A stretch of DNA of 64,000 nt from Myxococcales bacterium (GTDB lineage Bacteria; Myxococcota_A; Polyangia; Polyangiales; Polyangiaceae), in assembly GCA_025359105.1 (NCBI GenBank), contig JANYHK010000099.1:62001-126000 (forward strand), written 5' to 3'. This document shows, in pieces, positions 25,368-33,837 of this stretch; positions within the stretch are counted from its first letter, which is position 1; the number at the start of each line of letters is the position of its first letter. A program made the translations under genes and the position numbers. The notes beneath the pieces were generated by a model, which was not told the DNA's origin, searched no databases, and saw only the letters and a program-made list of their open reading frames with translations.

Positions 25368-27176
25368 CTACTTGCCATCGCGACGTCCTTGGTCGCCGCG
25401 CTTGACCGTGCCGTGTGCCGGAGGGGGCCTTTGGGGGGGTCGGGGATCTGCCGCGACGTCGGGCGCTCGCGGTAGTCCCCGAGGGTTCGCCAGGGCGTAG
25501 CCGCGGAGGACGTCGGGCTCGTCGACAGGGGCCTTCTTCTTCACGGTGTCACCGGGGGCGAGGTCGTCGAGCGCTGCGGCGCTTGGCTGCTGCTGCTGCT
25601 CTTGCTGGTCGAGGCGCGCGGCGGCCCGCTTCTTGGCGAGGCGACCCATGACGTCCCCACGGACACTGAGCGACAGGAGCATCCCCTTCTGGAGCTTCGC
25701 CGAGGGGTCGAGGTAGTTCGCGTCCACGATCTCCTGGGGTGTCGTGCCGAACATCTTCGCGACGTCCTGCAGCGTCTCGCGCTCGCCCACCCGGTAAAAT
25801 ACCGTGCGCGGGGCGCCACCGCCGGCGCCGGGCGCGTCGTCCCCGTCGAGCGGCCACGAGCGCGCGGCGCGGCGAGGCGCCCGCGGTGGATCGAGCAGAT
25901 CGTCGCCGCCTTGCCGGCTTGCCAGGTCGCGACGCGGGAGCTCGTCCCTCCCCCAGTCGAAGCCGCGCGGGACCTCCTGCTCGAGGCCGTCGCGGTCGCG
26001 GTGATCGAGCAGGCGCGGGAGCATCGCGTGCGCGCGCGCAAGGCCGCTCGACGGGATGTGCGCGAAAAACGAGCGGCCGCGATCGGGGATCTGGTCGCCG
26101 ACGAGCTCGGGGTTCAGCTCGTGGAGGTGCTGGATGCTCGTCCCCGCCGCGCGGGCCACCGTGGCGAGGTCGATGCCCGGCGGGACCTCGAGGTTGGAGG
26201 TCGCGACGGGCCCATCGACGTGGGTGTCGTCGAAGCCGAAGCGCTCGAGGTTGTTCAAGAGGATCGCGATCGCCACGATCTTCGGGACGTACAGCTGGCT
26301 CTCGCGCGGCAGGGCGCCGTCGATCTTGGCGAGCGTCCAGAAGTCGTTGCTGCCCGTGTCGCGGACGCGGTCGAGCATGCCTTTGTAGCCCATGTTGTAG
26401 GCGGCCAGCGCGAGCTCCCAGGAGCCGAACTTCTCGTAGAGATCCGACAGGTGGCGTGTGGCGGCGTCGCTGGCGCGGGCGATGCTGCGACGCTCGTCGT
26501 AGTCGGCCTCGACGGCGAGGCCGTAGGCGCGGGCCGTGTCCGGCATGAACTGCCAGAGACCCACGGCGCCGGCGTGCGACGTCGCGAACGGAGAGAAGCC
26601 GCTCTCGATGAAGACGAGCGCCATCAAGTCACGCGGAAGCATGCGCTCGCGGAGGGCCGTCTCGACCGCCTGGCGGTAGCGACCGCTGCGCTTCAGCCAG
26701 GTGCGGAAGATCTTCCGCCCCTGAGGGTTCTGCGTGAAATAGTGCACGAACCGGCCGATCTTCGGGTCCGAGTGGACGGGGAGATCCGGCATGCGGAGGC
26801 CCGTCATCCAGTCCGAGTTGCTCGCGTCCTCGCGGCAAGCCGTCCCGTCTTCGCAGACGTCGGGCGCGGTCGGGGCCGGCTGGGAGACGGGCGCCTTCGC
26901 GGTCCGCGGGGCGTCGCCGAAGAGCTGCTTTTCCGCCTGACGAAGGGCGTGCAGCTCAGGTGACTCGGCGCCGTCCTGCGCCGCCGGCATCGGTTCGAGG
27001 CCGGGCATCCCGAGCGCATCGGTCGTGCCGAGGAGCGCGGGGAGCTCAGCCGCAGAGGCCTCGGTCGTCGCGGCATCCTTCGCGGCCCACCCCGGCCTGG
27101 GGAGGCTGAAGCCGAGCGCGAGGCCGCCCGCCACGACAGCGCCGTAGGTAATGAAGTCTCGCCTAAAGGAACGCAT
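25368..27176 (-). CDS. MltD-like lytic transglycosylase with LysM and possible Tat signal
   Basis: 602 residues from the ATG at 27176. An SLT-type lytic transglycosylase domain spans ~190-340: the catalytic Glu lies in ALVFIESGFSPFATS, followed by GAVGLWQFMPDTARAYGL and LAAYNMGYKGMLD. Two LysM-like segments follow: LEVPPGIDLATVARAAGTS (~350) and YRVGERETLQDVAKMFGTT (~475). The N-terminus MRSFRRDFITYGAVVAGG has a twin-arginine look, so Tat export is possible. The enzyme would cut peptidoglycan in the periplasm. Its place directly upstream of clpV suggests it opens the wall for the TssJLM complex, as MltE does for E. coli T6SS. The C-terminus is a Pro/Arg-rich low-complexity tail. Confidence 0.88.
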   Translation of the reverse strand: MRSFRRDFITYGAVVAGGLALGFSLPRPGWAAKDAATTEASAAELPALLGTTDALGMPGLEPMPAAQDGAESPELHALRQAEKQLFGDAPRTAKAPVSQPAPTAPDVCEDGTACREDASNSDWMTGLRMPDLPVHSDPKIGRFVHYFTQNPQGRKIFRTWLKRSGRYRQAVETALRERMLPRDLMALVFIESGFSPFATSHAGAVGLWQFMPDTARAYGLAVEADYDERRSIARASDAATRHLSDLYEKFGSWELALAAYNMGYKGMLDRVRDTGSNDFWTLAKIDGALPRESQLYVPKIVAIAILLNNLERFGFDDTHVDGPVATSNLEVPPGIDLATVARAAGTSIQHLHELNPELVGDQIPDRGRSFFAHIPSSGLARAHAMLPRLLDHRDRDGLEQEVPRGFDWGRDELPRRDLASRQGGDDLLDPPRAPRRAARSWPLDGDDAPGAGGGAPRTVFYRVGERETLQDVAKMFGTTPQEIVDANYLDPSAKLQKGMLLSLSVRGDVMGRLAKKRAAARLDQQEQQQQPSAAALDDLAPGDTVKKKAPVDEPDVLRGYALANPRGLPRAPDVAADPRPPQRPPPAHGTVKRGDQGRRDGK

Positions 27177-27284
27177 CGTAGGGAAAGGGTCGCACACCCC
27201 AAAGCGTCGGCCCAAGAAACCGGCTGTGCCGGTGATGCGCGGCGGTGCTCTCGCAACGGCCCCACAAATGGGAGCCGCGGGCTG
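27177..27284. promoter_or_regulatory. Divergent region between transglycosylase and FHA genes
   Basis: The 108 bp between the start codons at 27176 (minus) and 27285 (plus) must hold promoters for both T6SS arms. No clear sigma-70, sigma-54 (GG-N10-GC) or operator motif could be assigned by eye. Confidence 0.4.
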
Positions 27285-28718
27285 GTGTCTGGTAAGCTGC
27301 GGGGCGTGTTCGGTCTCGAGGTCAAGATCATCAACACTCAAGAGGGGACGTCCGTCGAGCGACGGTTCGAGCGATTCCCGATCCGCATCGGGCGCAACGC
27401 GCTGAACGATCTCCAGATCGACTCCGGCTACGTCTCGCAATTTCACGCGATTTTGCAGCTCGCCGGCGACGAGGTGCACCTCGTGGATCTGGGGAGCCGT
27501 AATGGCACGCTCCTGCCCGGCCTCGGTCGCGTGCAGCCGAACGCGGTCGTAGATCTGGCGACGAGCAACTTCGAGTTCGCGATCGCGATGACGATCTTCC
27601 GCGTCAGCCTCGTGAACCTCGACGCGGCGGCGGTCTCACGGCGGCGCGGCGGCGTGCACGACATCGCGGAGGAAATGACGCGACCGCACGGCACCGACGT
27701 CGGTGCCGCGATGGTGACGCACCTCAAGCCGCTTTACGAGGCGTACCGGCAGGCGTGGGGGCGGCTCTACCAGGAGATCCAGTCGACGATCGGGACCTAC
27801 GACGCCGAGATGCGGCAGCGGTTCTGCGAAGACTTGATGATCGCGCACCCCAACGTCGCGGCGGAGCCGGACTTCAAGCGGCTCGCCAACATGAGCCCGG
27901 CGTCGGCCCCCTCCGGCTCGCACCAGATCCACGTCGAGATGGAGTCGACCAGCTCCCGGCTCGATCCGCCGCGCGAAGAGGCGGTGGCGCTGCACGGCCT
28001 GAAACAGCTCGCGCAGTGGTACATGCCGGGTGCCGCGCCGCCGGGCGGCGTCGAGGACATCATCGGCTTCTTGCAGACGATCCAGGACACGCTCGACGTC
28101 TTCCTCAAGTGCTTCGTCCCGCTACGCGACGGGTACAAGCAGTTCGAGGTGCAGATGGACATCCAGCGCATCCGCAGCGACGGCCTGCGGCTGGGGAGCT
28201 CCGTCGACGTCGCGCGCGATCCCCGCGAGCTCGCCCGCGCGATGCTGGATTGGCGTCGCACGGTTGGCGACGAGCCGCGCATCGTGGAGAACACGTTCGC
28301 CGATCTCATGACCCACCAGGTCGCGATGCTCAACGGCATCATGAAGGGGGTGAAATCCCTCTTGAACGAGCTCGCGCCGGACGCCATCGAGAAGACCCTC
28401 GACGATCCGCGGAAGAACCGCGGACGGCAGGGCCTGCAAATCGGCCCCTTCCGCTACAAACAGCTGTGGGAGCTCTACATGGAGCGCCACGGCGATCTGT
28501 CGTCGGAGGACAAGGAGGCCTTCGCGCTCATCTTCGGGCCGCAGTTCGCGCAGGCGTACTCGCAGTTCCAGGAAGGGGCCGGCGGTATGCCGACGACTGC
28601 GACGGTGGAGATTTCGAGTGTCGGCGCCGCGCTGGCCGAGGGGCGCGGGGTACATCACGCCACGCAGCCGCCGCCGCCACCTGGACCACCTGGCCCGTAT
28701 TGGCCGCCGCGCCGGTGA
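27285..28718 (+). CDS. tagH: T6SS-associated FHA-domain protein TagH/Fha
   Basis: 477 residues with a GTG start at 27285; another GTG at 27306 is possible. The FHA domain is at ~10-110, with phosphothreonine-pocket residues in RIGRNALNDLQIDSGYVSQFH and DLGSRNGT. The C-terminal half (~180-430) is the helical TagH-type domain, including LGLKQLAQWYMPG-like residues, FRYKQLWELYMERHGDLSSE and FGPQFAQAY. In P. aeruginosa the phosphorylated Fha protein switches on T6SS assembly through PpkA, with PppA and TagF opposing it. Here tagF is in the facing operon, but no ppkA/pppA pair is adjacent, so the kinase would be encoded elsewhere. The Pro-rich tail ends in PYWPPRR. Confidence 0.88.
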   Translation: MSGKLRGVFGLEVKIINTQEGTSVERRFERFPIRIGRNALNDLQIDSGYVSQFHAILQLAGDEVHLVDLGSRNGTLLPGLGRVQPNAVVDLATSNFEFAIAMTIFRVSLVNLDAAAVSRRRGGVHDIAEEMTRPHGTDVGAAMVTHLKPLYEAYRQAWGRLYQEIQSTIGTYDAEMRQRFCEDLMIAHPNVAAEPDFKRLANMSPASAPSGSHQIHVEMESTSSRLDPPREEAVALHGLKQLAQWYMPGAAPPGGVEDIIGFLQTIQDTLDVFLKCFVPLRDGYKQFEVQMDIQRIRSDGLRLGSSVDVARDPRELARAMLDWRRTVGDEPRIVENTFADLMTHQVAMLNGIMKGVKSLLNELAPDAIEKTLDDPRKNRGRQGLQIGPFRYKQLWELYMERHGDLSSEDKEAFALIFGPQFAQAYSQFQEGAGGMPTTATVEISSVGAALAEGRGVHHATQPPPPPGPPGPYWPPRR

Positions 28719-28788
28719 GACAAACCGCGAGGAAGTGCGTTTTCTTGGCCCGCGCCTCGTTTCATTGCGACGCTTGCTTCTAGGAACG

Positions 28789-29457
28789 ATGAGCTTGCGC
28801 ACCGTCTTTGCGTCCATTCTCCTCTCTGCATCCATGCTCGTGGCTTCGTCCGCGCACGCGCAGGCGGTGAGCCCCACGCCCGATCGGGACAAGACGTGGG
28901 CGGCGGTCACCGGCCTCACGATGGTCGCGGGGGCAGGCACGCAGCTTCTCATGCCGCGGGTCTTCTACTCGGACCCCGAAGTCACCGTCGGGTGGAAGGG
29001 GCGGTGGCACGTCTCGGTCCTCGCGCCGGTGATGACGCTGACCGTGCTCACGGCGCTGAACGAGTTCGCGCTGAAGGACGCGTTCGCGGGCAACCGCCCG
29101 GGGTGCGACGACACGAACCGCGGCATCGTCTCGCACTGCGATTCGTACGGCATGATGTCGACGCACACGTTCGCGGCAGCGTCCGCCCTCGGCCACGGCA
29201 CCGGCGTCTTCGTCTTCGACACGCTCAAGTGGAGCGGCGGGCGGGTCAACGGCTACGCGCTCACCGGCAACGTCATCGCCCCCTTCGTCTTCGGCGTGCT
29301 CACCGGGATCGGCCGGGGGCTCGGAAACTGGGAGAACGCCGGCCAGATCGTGCTCGGCGGCGTGACCGGCCTCGGCATCGGCTTCCTGAGCGGCATGACC
29401 TACGCGCTGATGCAGCGCCCCGAGTGCGGGTACACCGGCAGCCTGATCTGCTGGTAG
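28789..29457 (+). CDS. PAP2-like membrane protein with degenerate active site
   Basis: 222 residues from the ATG at 28789, preceded by AGGA. A signal peptide ends near SSAHAQA (~25). Motif 1 of the PAP2/lipid-phosphatase family, K-x6-RP, is present as KDAFAGNRP (~98-106). Motif 2, normally PSGH, is replaced by MMSTHTFAAASAL, which keeps a Ser-x-His. Motif 3, normally SRx5Hx3D, is GRGLGNWENAGQI and lacks the His. It may therefore be an inactive or altered phosphatase. Four to five hydrophobic segments follow the signal. It lies between the FHA gene and the TssB-TssC fusion gene on the same strand (10 bp before the latter), so it is likely co-expressed with T6SS parts. Confidence 0.65.
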   Translation: MSLRTVFASILLSASMLVASSAHAQAVSPTPDRDKTWAAVTGLTMVAGAGTQLLMPRVFYSDPEVTVGWKGRWHVSVLAPVMTLTVLTALNEFALKDAFAGNRPGCDDTNRGIVSHCDSYGMMSTHTFAAASALGHGTGVFVFDTLKWSGGRVNGYALTGNVIAPFVFGVLTGIGRGLGNWENAGQIVLGGVTGLGIGFLSGMTYALMQRPECGYTGSLICW

Positions 29458-29466
29458 CCTGGCGGG

Positions 29467-31362
29467 GTGAGCGACTCCCCCATCAAGAGCTTCGACGTAG
29501 GCTTCGGCTCCGGTTCCCAAGGCGGCGGCTCGAGCGGTGAGAGCTCGTCGCGCGGGCCGCTGCGCATCGTGCTCGTCTCGGCGCTCACCGCCGGTGACGC
29601 GTGGACGACGAGCAGCCGGCCGTCGCAAGCCCCCATCCCTGTCGACAAGGCGTCGTTCGAGCGCGTGATGGCGAAGCTGGGCCCCCAGTTCGCGATCGAG
29701 GTGCGCGATCCGTTCACGCCGGAGGCGGAGCCGCTCAAGATCGACCTTCGGTTCCGCGAGTGGAAATCGCTGCGCGCGGATGGGATCGTCGAGCAGGTGC
29801 CGGTCCTCCGGGCGCTGGTCGAGGCGCGTAAGATCGTCGCGCAGATCAAGGATCGCAAGCTGTCGGTCGAGGACGGCCGCAGGCAGCTCGCGCGCGTCCT
29901 TCCGCGCGCTGCCTGGGCCGACGCGCTCGCCGGTGAGGTCGCTGTGAGGCCCGCGCCGGCGGCGGCCGAGAGGCGCGAGGCCGCCGCAGCCGCGGTCGTG
30001 CCCCCGCCGCCCCCGTCCACGGTCGACGCCCTCGACGCGCTCTTCGACAAGGTCGGCGTGAAGGATCCCGACGTCACCGCCGAGCCGCCGCCGGTGTCGC
30101 CCGTGACGCCCGTGGCGGCCGTGACGGAGTCCGTGTCGCCCGCGTTCTCTCGGCTCATCGCCGAGGTCGCGCGCGGCGGCAAGTCCCCTCCCCCGGCGCG
30201 CGCGGCGGCAGTCGTGGGCTCGGCGCTGGAGAAGACGGAGCGCGCGTTCGGGCGCATCTTCGTCGAGGTCCTCCACCACCCCGAGGTGCGTCGGCTGGAA
30301 CGCGCGTGGCGCGGCCTCAAGCTGCTCGTGGACGGCACCGACACCCGCCTCGGCGTCGAGATCGACGTGCTTCCGGCGGACGCGGGCCAGGCCGAAGCGG
30401 CCATCGTGGCGCTCTCCGAGCGAGGCGGCGCAGAGTCGGCGCGTGCCCCGGTCGATCTCTTCCTGATCGATCACGACGTCGACGCGTCCGCCGGGGACGC
30501 CGCGCTGCTCGCCGCGTGGGCGCGCGCAGGCGCCGATTCGCATGCGGCGGTCGTCGTGAACGGCAAATCGGAGCTCCTCGGCGTGCCGCAGATCGCGGAT
30601 CTGCCGAAGGCTCTGCGCAAGCTTTCGGCCACCGACGATCCGCGCCCCGAGACCTCGCGTGCCCTCGCCGGCGAGGACGCGACGCGCTGGCTGACGGTCG
30701 CGATGAACGGACCGCTCGTCCGCGCGGCGTACACCCCTTCGTCGTCACGCCTGCGCGAGATCTCGTTCAGCGAGAACCCGAAGGATCTCGCGAGCCACGT
30801 CTTCGCGGGGCCGGCGGTGGCGATCGGCATCCTGTGCGCGCAGAGCTACGTGCGGACGGGCTGGCCCACCGCGATCGTGGGGCCCCGCGAAGGTGCCGTC
30901 GAGAACCTGGCGGTCCACGAGGTCGACGACGGCGGGCAAACCTACGCGATCCCGCTCGAGGTCATGGTCGGCGACGACGTGCTCAAGGAGGCCGCGCGCG
31001 CGGGCATCGCCCTGTTCGGCTGCGGCGCCAACCACGACGCGGCGTTCCTGCTCCGCGCGCCGACGTTCCACGAGCGCGCGCCGCGCGCAGGACACGCCAA
31101 CCTGGGCGACCAGCTCTTCGTCGGACGGTTCGCGAGCGCCGTGCAGCAAGTCGCCGCGGCGCTGCCGAGCGACGTCGACCCCGCCGCTGGCGCCCAGGCC
31201 GCGGAAATCGCCCTGTCCGAGCTCTTCGAGAGGGCGGCGCCCGCGGGACCCGAGGTCTCGGCGCGCATCTCGGCGGGCCGGCTGGAGGTCAAGGTCCGCC
31301 CGCGGCGCCACGCCGGCATCGCGCTCGAAGAGCTCACGCTCGCCGCGCCGCTGGGCGCTTAG
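29467..31362 (+). CDS. TssB-TssC fusion, divergent second T6SS sheath protein
   Basis: 631 residues with a GTG start. The N-terminal ~35 residues are Gly/Ser-rich. Residues ~32-150 follow TssB: LRIVLVSALTAGD matches LQLLFMGDYTG of the TssB at 12927, IPVDKASFERVMAKLG matches INIDKDNFQQVLAEQ, and LKIDLRFREWKSLRADGIVE matches LAVHLKFRQLGDFGPEAVAE. A Pro/Ala-rich linker (~160-230) follows. Residues ~240-631 follow TssC: FVEVLHHPEVRRLERAWRGL matches the AILHNPDFQKLESAWRGM block, and the end VKVRPRRHAGIALEELTLAAPL matches the TssC C-terminal strand. Both halves appear complete, so this is a single-chain sheath-like protomer. It could be a sheath cap, an inhibitor, or the sheath of a second contractile device. 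The homology is read by eye; function is inference. Confidence 0.78.
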   Translation: MSDSPIKSFDVGFGSGSQGGGSSGESSSRGPLRIVLVSALTAGDAWTTSSRPSQAPIPVDKASFERVMAKLGPQFAIEVRDPFTPEAEPLKIDLRFREWKSLRADGIVEQVPVLRALVEARKIVAQIKDRKLSVEDGRRQLARVLPRAAWADALAGEVAVRPAPAAAERREAAAAAVVPPPPPSTVDALDALFDKVGVKDPDVTAEPPPVSPVTPVAAVTESVSPAFSRLIAEVARGGKSPPPARAAAVVGSALEKTERAFGRIFVEVLHHPEVRRLERAWRGLKLLVDGTDTRLGVEIDVLPADAGQAEAAIVALSERGGAESARAPVDLFLIDHDVDASAGDAALLAAWARAGADSHAAVVVNGKSELLGVPQIADLPKALRKLSATDDPRPETSRALAGEDATRWLTVAMNGPLVRAAYTPSSSRLREISFSENPKDLASHVFAGPAVAIGILCAQSYVRTGWPTAIVGPREGAVENLAVHEVDDGGQTYAIPLEVMVGDDVLKEAARAGIALFGCGANHDAAFLLRAPTFHERAPRAGHANLGDQLFVGRFASAVQQVAAALPSDVDPAAGAQAAEIALSELFERAAPAGPEVSARISAGRLEVKVRPRRHAGIALEELTLAAPLGA

Positions 31363-31380
31363 AGCAAGCGAGGAGGTCCG

Positions 31381-32352
31381 CTACGGCCCGACGCCCGTGC
31401 AGGCGTTGGTGGTGGCGATCACGTTCTTCAGGCACTTCTTCGCGACGGAATCGCAGAGGCCCGTCGCGCAATCGCTTCCGGTCGCGCAGGCGGTGCCCGG
31501 CGCGCTGCGCGGCACGCACGTCTTGGTACCGGCGGTATCGCACATGCTCGACGCGTCGCATTGCGTCGAGTCGGCGCACGCCGAGCCCTGCGGCAGCACC
31601 GCCGCACACAAGCTCGCGCTGGGGCCGCTCGCCACACAAAAGCCCGTCGGCAGGCACGACCCCGGCACCGTCGGCAGGCACGGCCCTCCGATGTCTTGCG
31701 CCGGCTTGCACGTGAGGGAGCCAGGCTCGCAGAAGAGGTCCTGGCCTCCCGCGCAGCCGTGCGGCGGAGTGAGCGTGCATGGGGCGCCTTCGGCGGGCAC
31801 CGGCACCGCGACGCAGATCGGCGCCCCGAGCGGCTGTGACAGCGGGAGCTGGCCGCCGCCGTCGACGCCCGCCGGAAGCGGCGAGCAGGAGACCACGGCG
31901 CCGTCTTGAGGTGCGCACTCGGCGCTCGTGCTGCACGCCGCGCCGGGCGGCTTCTTGCCGGTGAAGATGAGCTGGCACGTTTCACGCGCCGCCGAGATGC
32001 TGCCGGGCTCGGTCGAGCAGCTCTTCGACTTCGCATCCCGGACCTGCGCGACGCAGGTGGTCGCGGCCTTGGCGTCGTAGTTCGCGAGCGCCGACGAATT
32101 GGGATCGGAGAACCGCTGCTGGATGAGGCTCTTCCAGCCGGCGGTGCACGCCTTGTAGTCGAACGTGGTGGCGTTCTCGGCGCAGCAGTGCTGGAGGCTC
32201 GCGCAGAGCGCCTCGGCGTACGACGCGGGGAAGCGATCCGCCGGGATGTAGATGCTCGTCAGGCTGCTTCCGCAGCCCGCGGGCGCGATCGCCACGAAGG
32301 CAGCGGCTGCCGCGAGGGCGAAGGCGCACGCGGTGGACTTCGAGAAGCGCAT
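31381..32352 (-). CDS. Cys-rich lipoprotein
   Basis: 323 residues from the ATG at 32352. A signal peptide (MRFSKSTACAFALAAAAAF) and lipobox IAPAGC indicate an envelope lipoprotein. The mature chain begins with a helical segment (YAEALCASLQHCCAENATTF), typical of myxobacterial lipoproteins with an N-terminal CASLQHCC-like motif. About 26 further cysteines follow, in short repeats such as GGPCLPTVPGSCLPTGFC and GSDCATGLC, which resemble Dickkopf-like or EB-type knots. The function is unknown. It is convergent with the TssB-TssC fusion gene (18 bp between stops) and not obviously part of the secretion system. Confidence 0.75.
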   Translation of the reverse strand: MRFSKSTACAFALAAAAAFVAIAPAGCGSSLTSIYIPADRFPASYAEALCASLQHCCAENATTFDYKACTAGWKSLIQQRFSDPNSSALANYDAKAATTCVAQVRDAKSKSCSTEPGSISAARETCQLIFTGKKPPGAACSTSAECAPQDGAVVSCSPLPAGVDGGGQLPLSQPLGAPICVAVPVPAEGAPCTLTPPHGCAGGQDLFCEPGSLTCKPAQDIGGPCLPTVPGSCLPTGFCVASGPSASLCAAVLPQGSACADSTQCDASSMCDTAGTKTCVPRSAPGTACATGSDCATGLCDSVAKKCLKNVIATTNACTGVGP

Positions 32353-32442
32353 GATGTTCGAGAGGAAGTGTAGGCCGCCGGCGAGAACCTGGTCCACAAA
32401 GCTGGGGGCGCGCGTGGCGCCGCTTCGGCTATCCTCGCCTCC

Positions 32443-33837
32443 GTGCTGGGCAGGGCCCTCTCCCGGGCAGGGTCGTTCGCCGATGGTCTCGTGCGGCGAT
32501 TCATGCCCGATCCGTTCGCGCTGGTGCTCCTCCTCACGGTGGTGTCCCTGGCGCTGGGTCTCGTCACGATGCCCGACGCGCCAGGCCCAGGGGGCGGCGC
32601 CCTCCTCGGCAAGGGCTCCGCGCTGATCGACGAGTGGGTCCGCGGCTTCGGCGACGCGGAGATCCTCAAGTTCGGCCTCCAGATCATCCTCGTGGTCGTC
32701 ACCGGAGAGGCCATTGCGGCGAGCCCGCCCGCGCGGCGTGGCCTCGCGTGGCTCACCGCGCTACCGAAGACGGCAGCGCAGGCGCTCTTGCTCGTCACCA
32801 CGTACGCGATCGTGACGGGATGGCTGCACTGGGGCTTCGGTCTCGTCTCGAGCGCGCTCCTCGCCCGCGAGGTGGGCCGCTCGCTCGCCGCGCGCGGCGT
32901 GAAGGTCCACTACCCGCTCCTCGGCACCGGCGCGTACACGTCGATGCTCCTGTGGCACGCGGGGCTCACCGCCAGCGCCCCCTTGCTCATGAACACGGAC
33001 GTGAACTTCGTGAGCAAGATGCTCGAGCAGAACGGCGGCGGGCGCGTCCCGCTCACCGAGACGATATTTGCACCCTACAACCTGATCGCGTGCGCCGTCC
33101 TCGCCGTCCTCGTGCCGCCGCTCGTCGTCGCGATGCAACCGAAGGTCGCCGTGGAGCTCGATCCCGCGCAGGTCCCGGCCCCGCCCGCGGCCGACGTCGC
33201 GGAGGCGCGGACGGGCACGCCGGCCGAGAGGCTCGACCGCACGCGCGTGCTCACGTTCGTGGTGGGCGTCCTCGGCCTCCTCTTCTTGCGCCGCTACGTC
33301 CGCGAGCACGGCTTCGATCTCAACCACAACGTCGTCAACGTCACCTTCCTGATGCTGGGAATGACGCTCCACCCGAGCCCCGTCTCCTACGGGAAGGCGA
33401 TTGCCCAGGCGACGCGCGGCGTGTCCGGCATCGTCCTGCAGTTCCCGTTCTACGGCGGGATCTTGCACGTGATGGCGTACACCGGGCTATCGGTCAAAAT
33501 CGCCCATCTGTTCATCGAGGCGTCGACGGCGCGGACGCTGCCGCTCTTCGCGTTCTTCGCGTCGATCCTCACGAAGAGCTTCGTCCCGAGCGGCGCCGGC
33601 GAGTGGGCGGTGGAAGGACCGCCGATGTTGAAGGCAGCGCACGCGCTCGGCGTCAGCTACGGGAAGGTCACGATGGGCGTCGCGTACGGCAACATGCTCG
33701 GCAACATGTACCAACCGTTCTGGAGCTTGCCGCTGCTCGGCCTCATGGGCCTGCGCGCGAAGGACATCATGGGCTACGCGCTCGTCCTCTTCTGCGTGTG
33801 CCTGCCGGTCCTCGCCCTCGCGCTCATTCTCGGGTGA
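32443..33837 (+). CDS. atoE: Short-chain fatty acid permease, AtoE family
   Basis: 464 residues with a GTG start at 32443. The protein is highly hydrophobic with about 11-12 membrane segments. Family features are the N-terminal RFMPDPFALVLLLTVVSLAL, WLHWGFGLVSSALLAREV, YTSMLLWHAGLTASAPLL, and ILTKSFVPSGAGEWAVEGPP, which closely match AtoE-type transporters that take up short-chain fatty acids such as acetoacetate or butyrate. The gene stands alone; no acetoacetate degradation genes are nearby. Its 3' end overlaps the convergent lpxC by 14 bp. Confidence 0.9.
   Translation: MLGRALSRAGSFADGLVRRFMPDPFALVLLLTVVSLALGLVTMPDAPGPGGGALLGKGSALIDEWVRGFGDAEILKFGLQIILVVVTGEAIAASPPARRGLAWLTALPKTAAQALLLVTTYAIVTGWLHWGFGLVSSALLAREVGRSLAARGVKVHYPLLGTGAYTSMLLWHAGLTASAPLLMNTDVNFVSKMLEQNGGGRVPLTETIFAPYNLIACAVLAVLVPPLVVAMQPKVAVELDPAQVPAPPAADVAEARTGTPAERLDRTRVLTFVVGVLGLLFLRRYVREHGFDLNHNVVNVTFLMLGMTLHPSPVSYGKAIAQATRGVSGIVLQFPFYGGILHVMAYTGLSVKIAHLFIEASTARTLPLFAFFASILTKSFVPSGAGEWAVEGPPMLKAAHALGVSYGKVTMGVAYGNMLGNMYQPFWSLPLLGLMGLRAKDIMGYALVLFCVCLPVLALALILG

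Noticed and set aside
14549-25405. Very long open frames on the plus strand opposite the T6SS genes (for example 14549-17029, 17198-19810, 23327-25405)
   Set aside because: Composition is Arg/Glu/Leu-rich without domains and each is a mirror of a confident gene; long antisense frames are expected at this G+C content.
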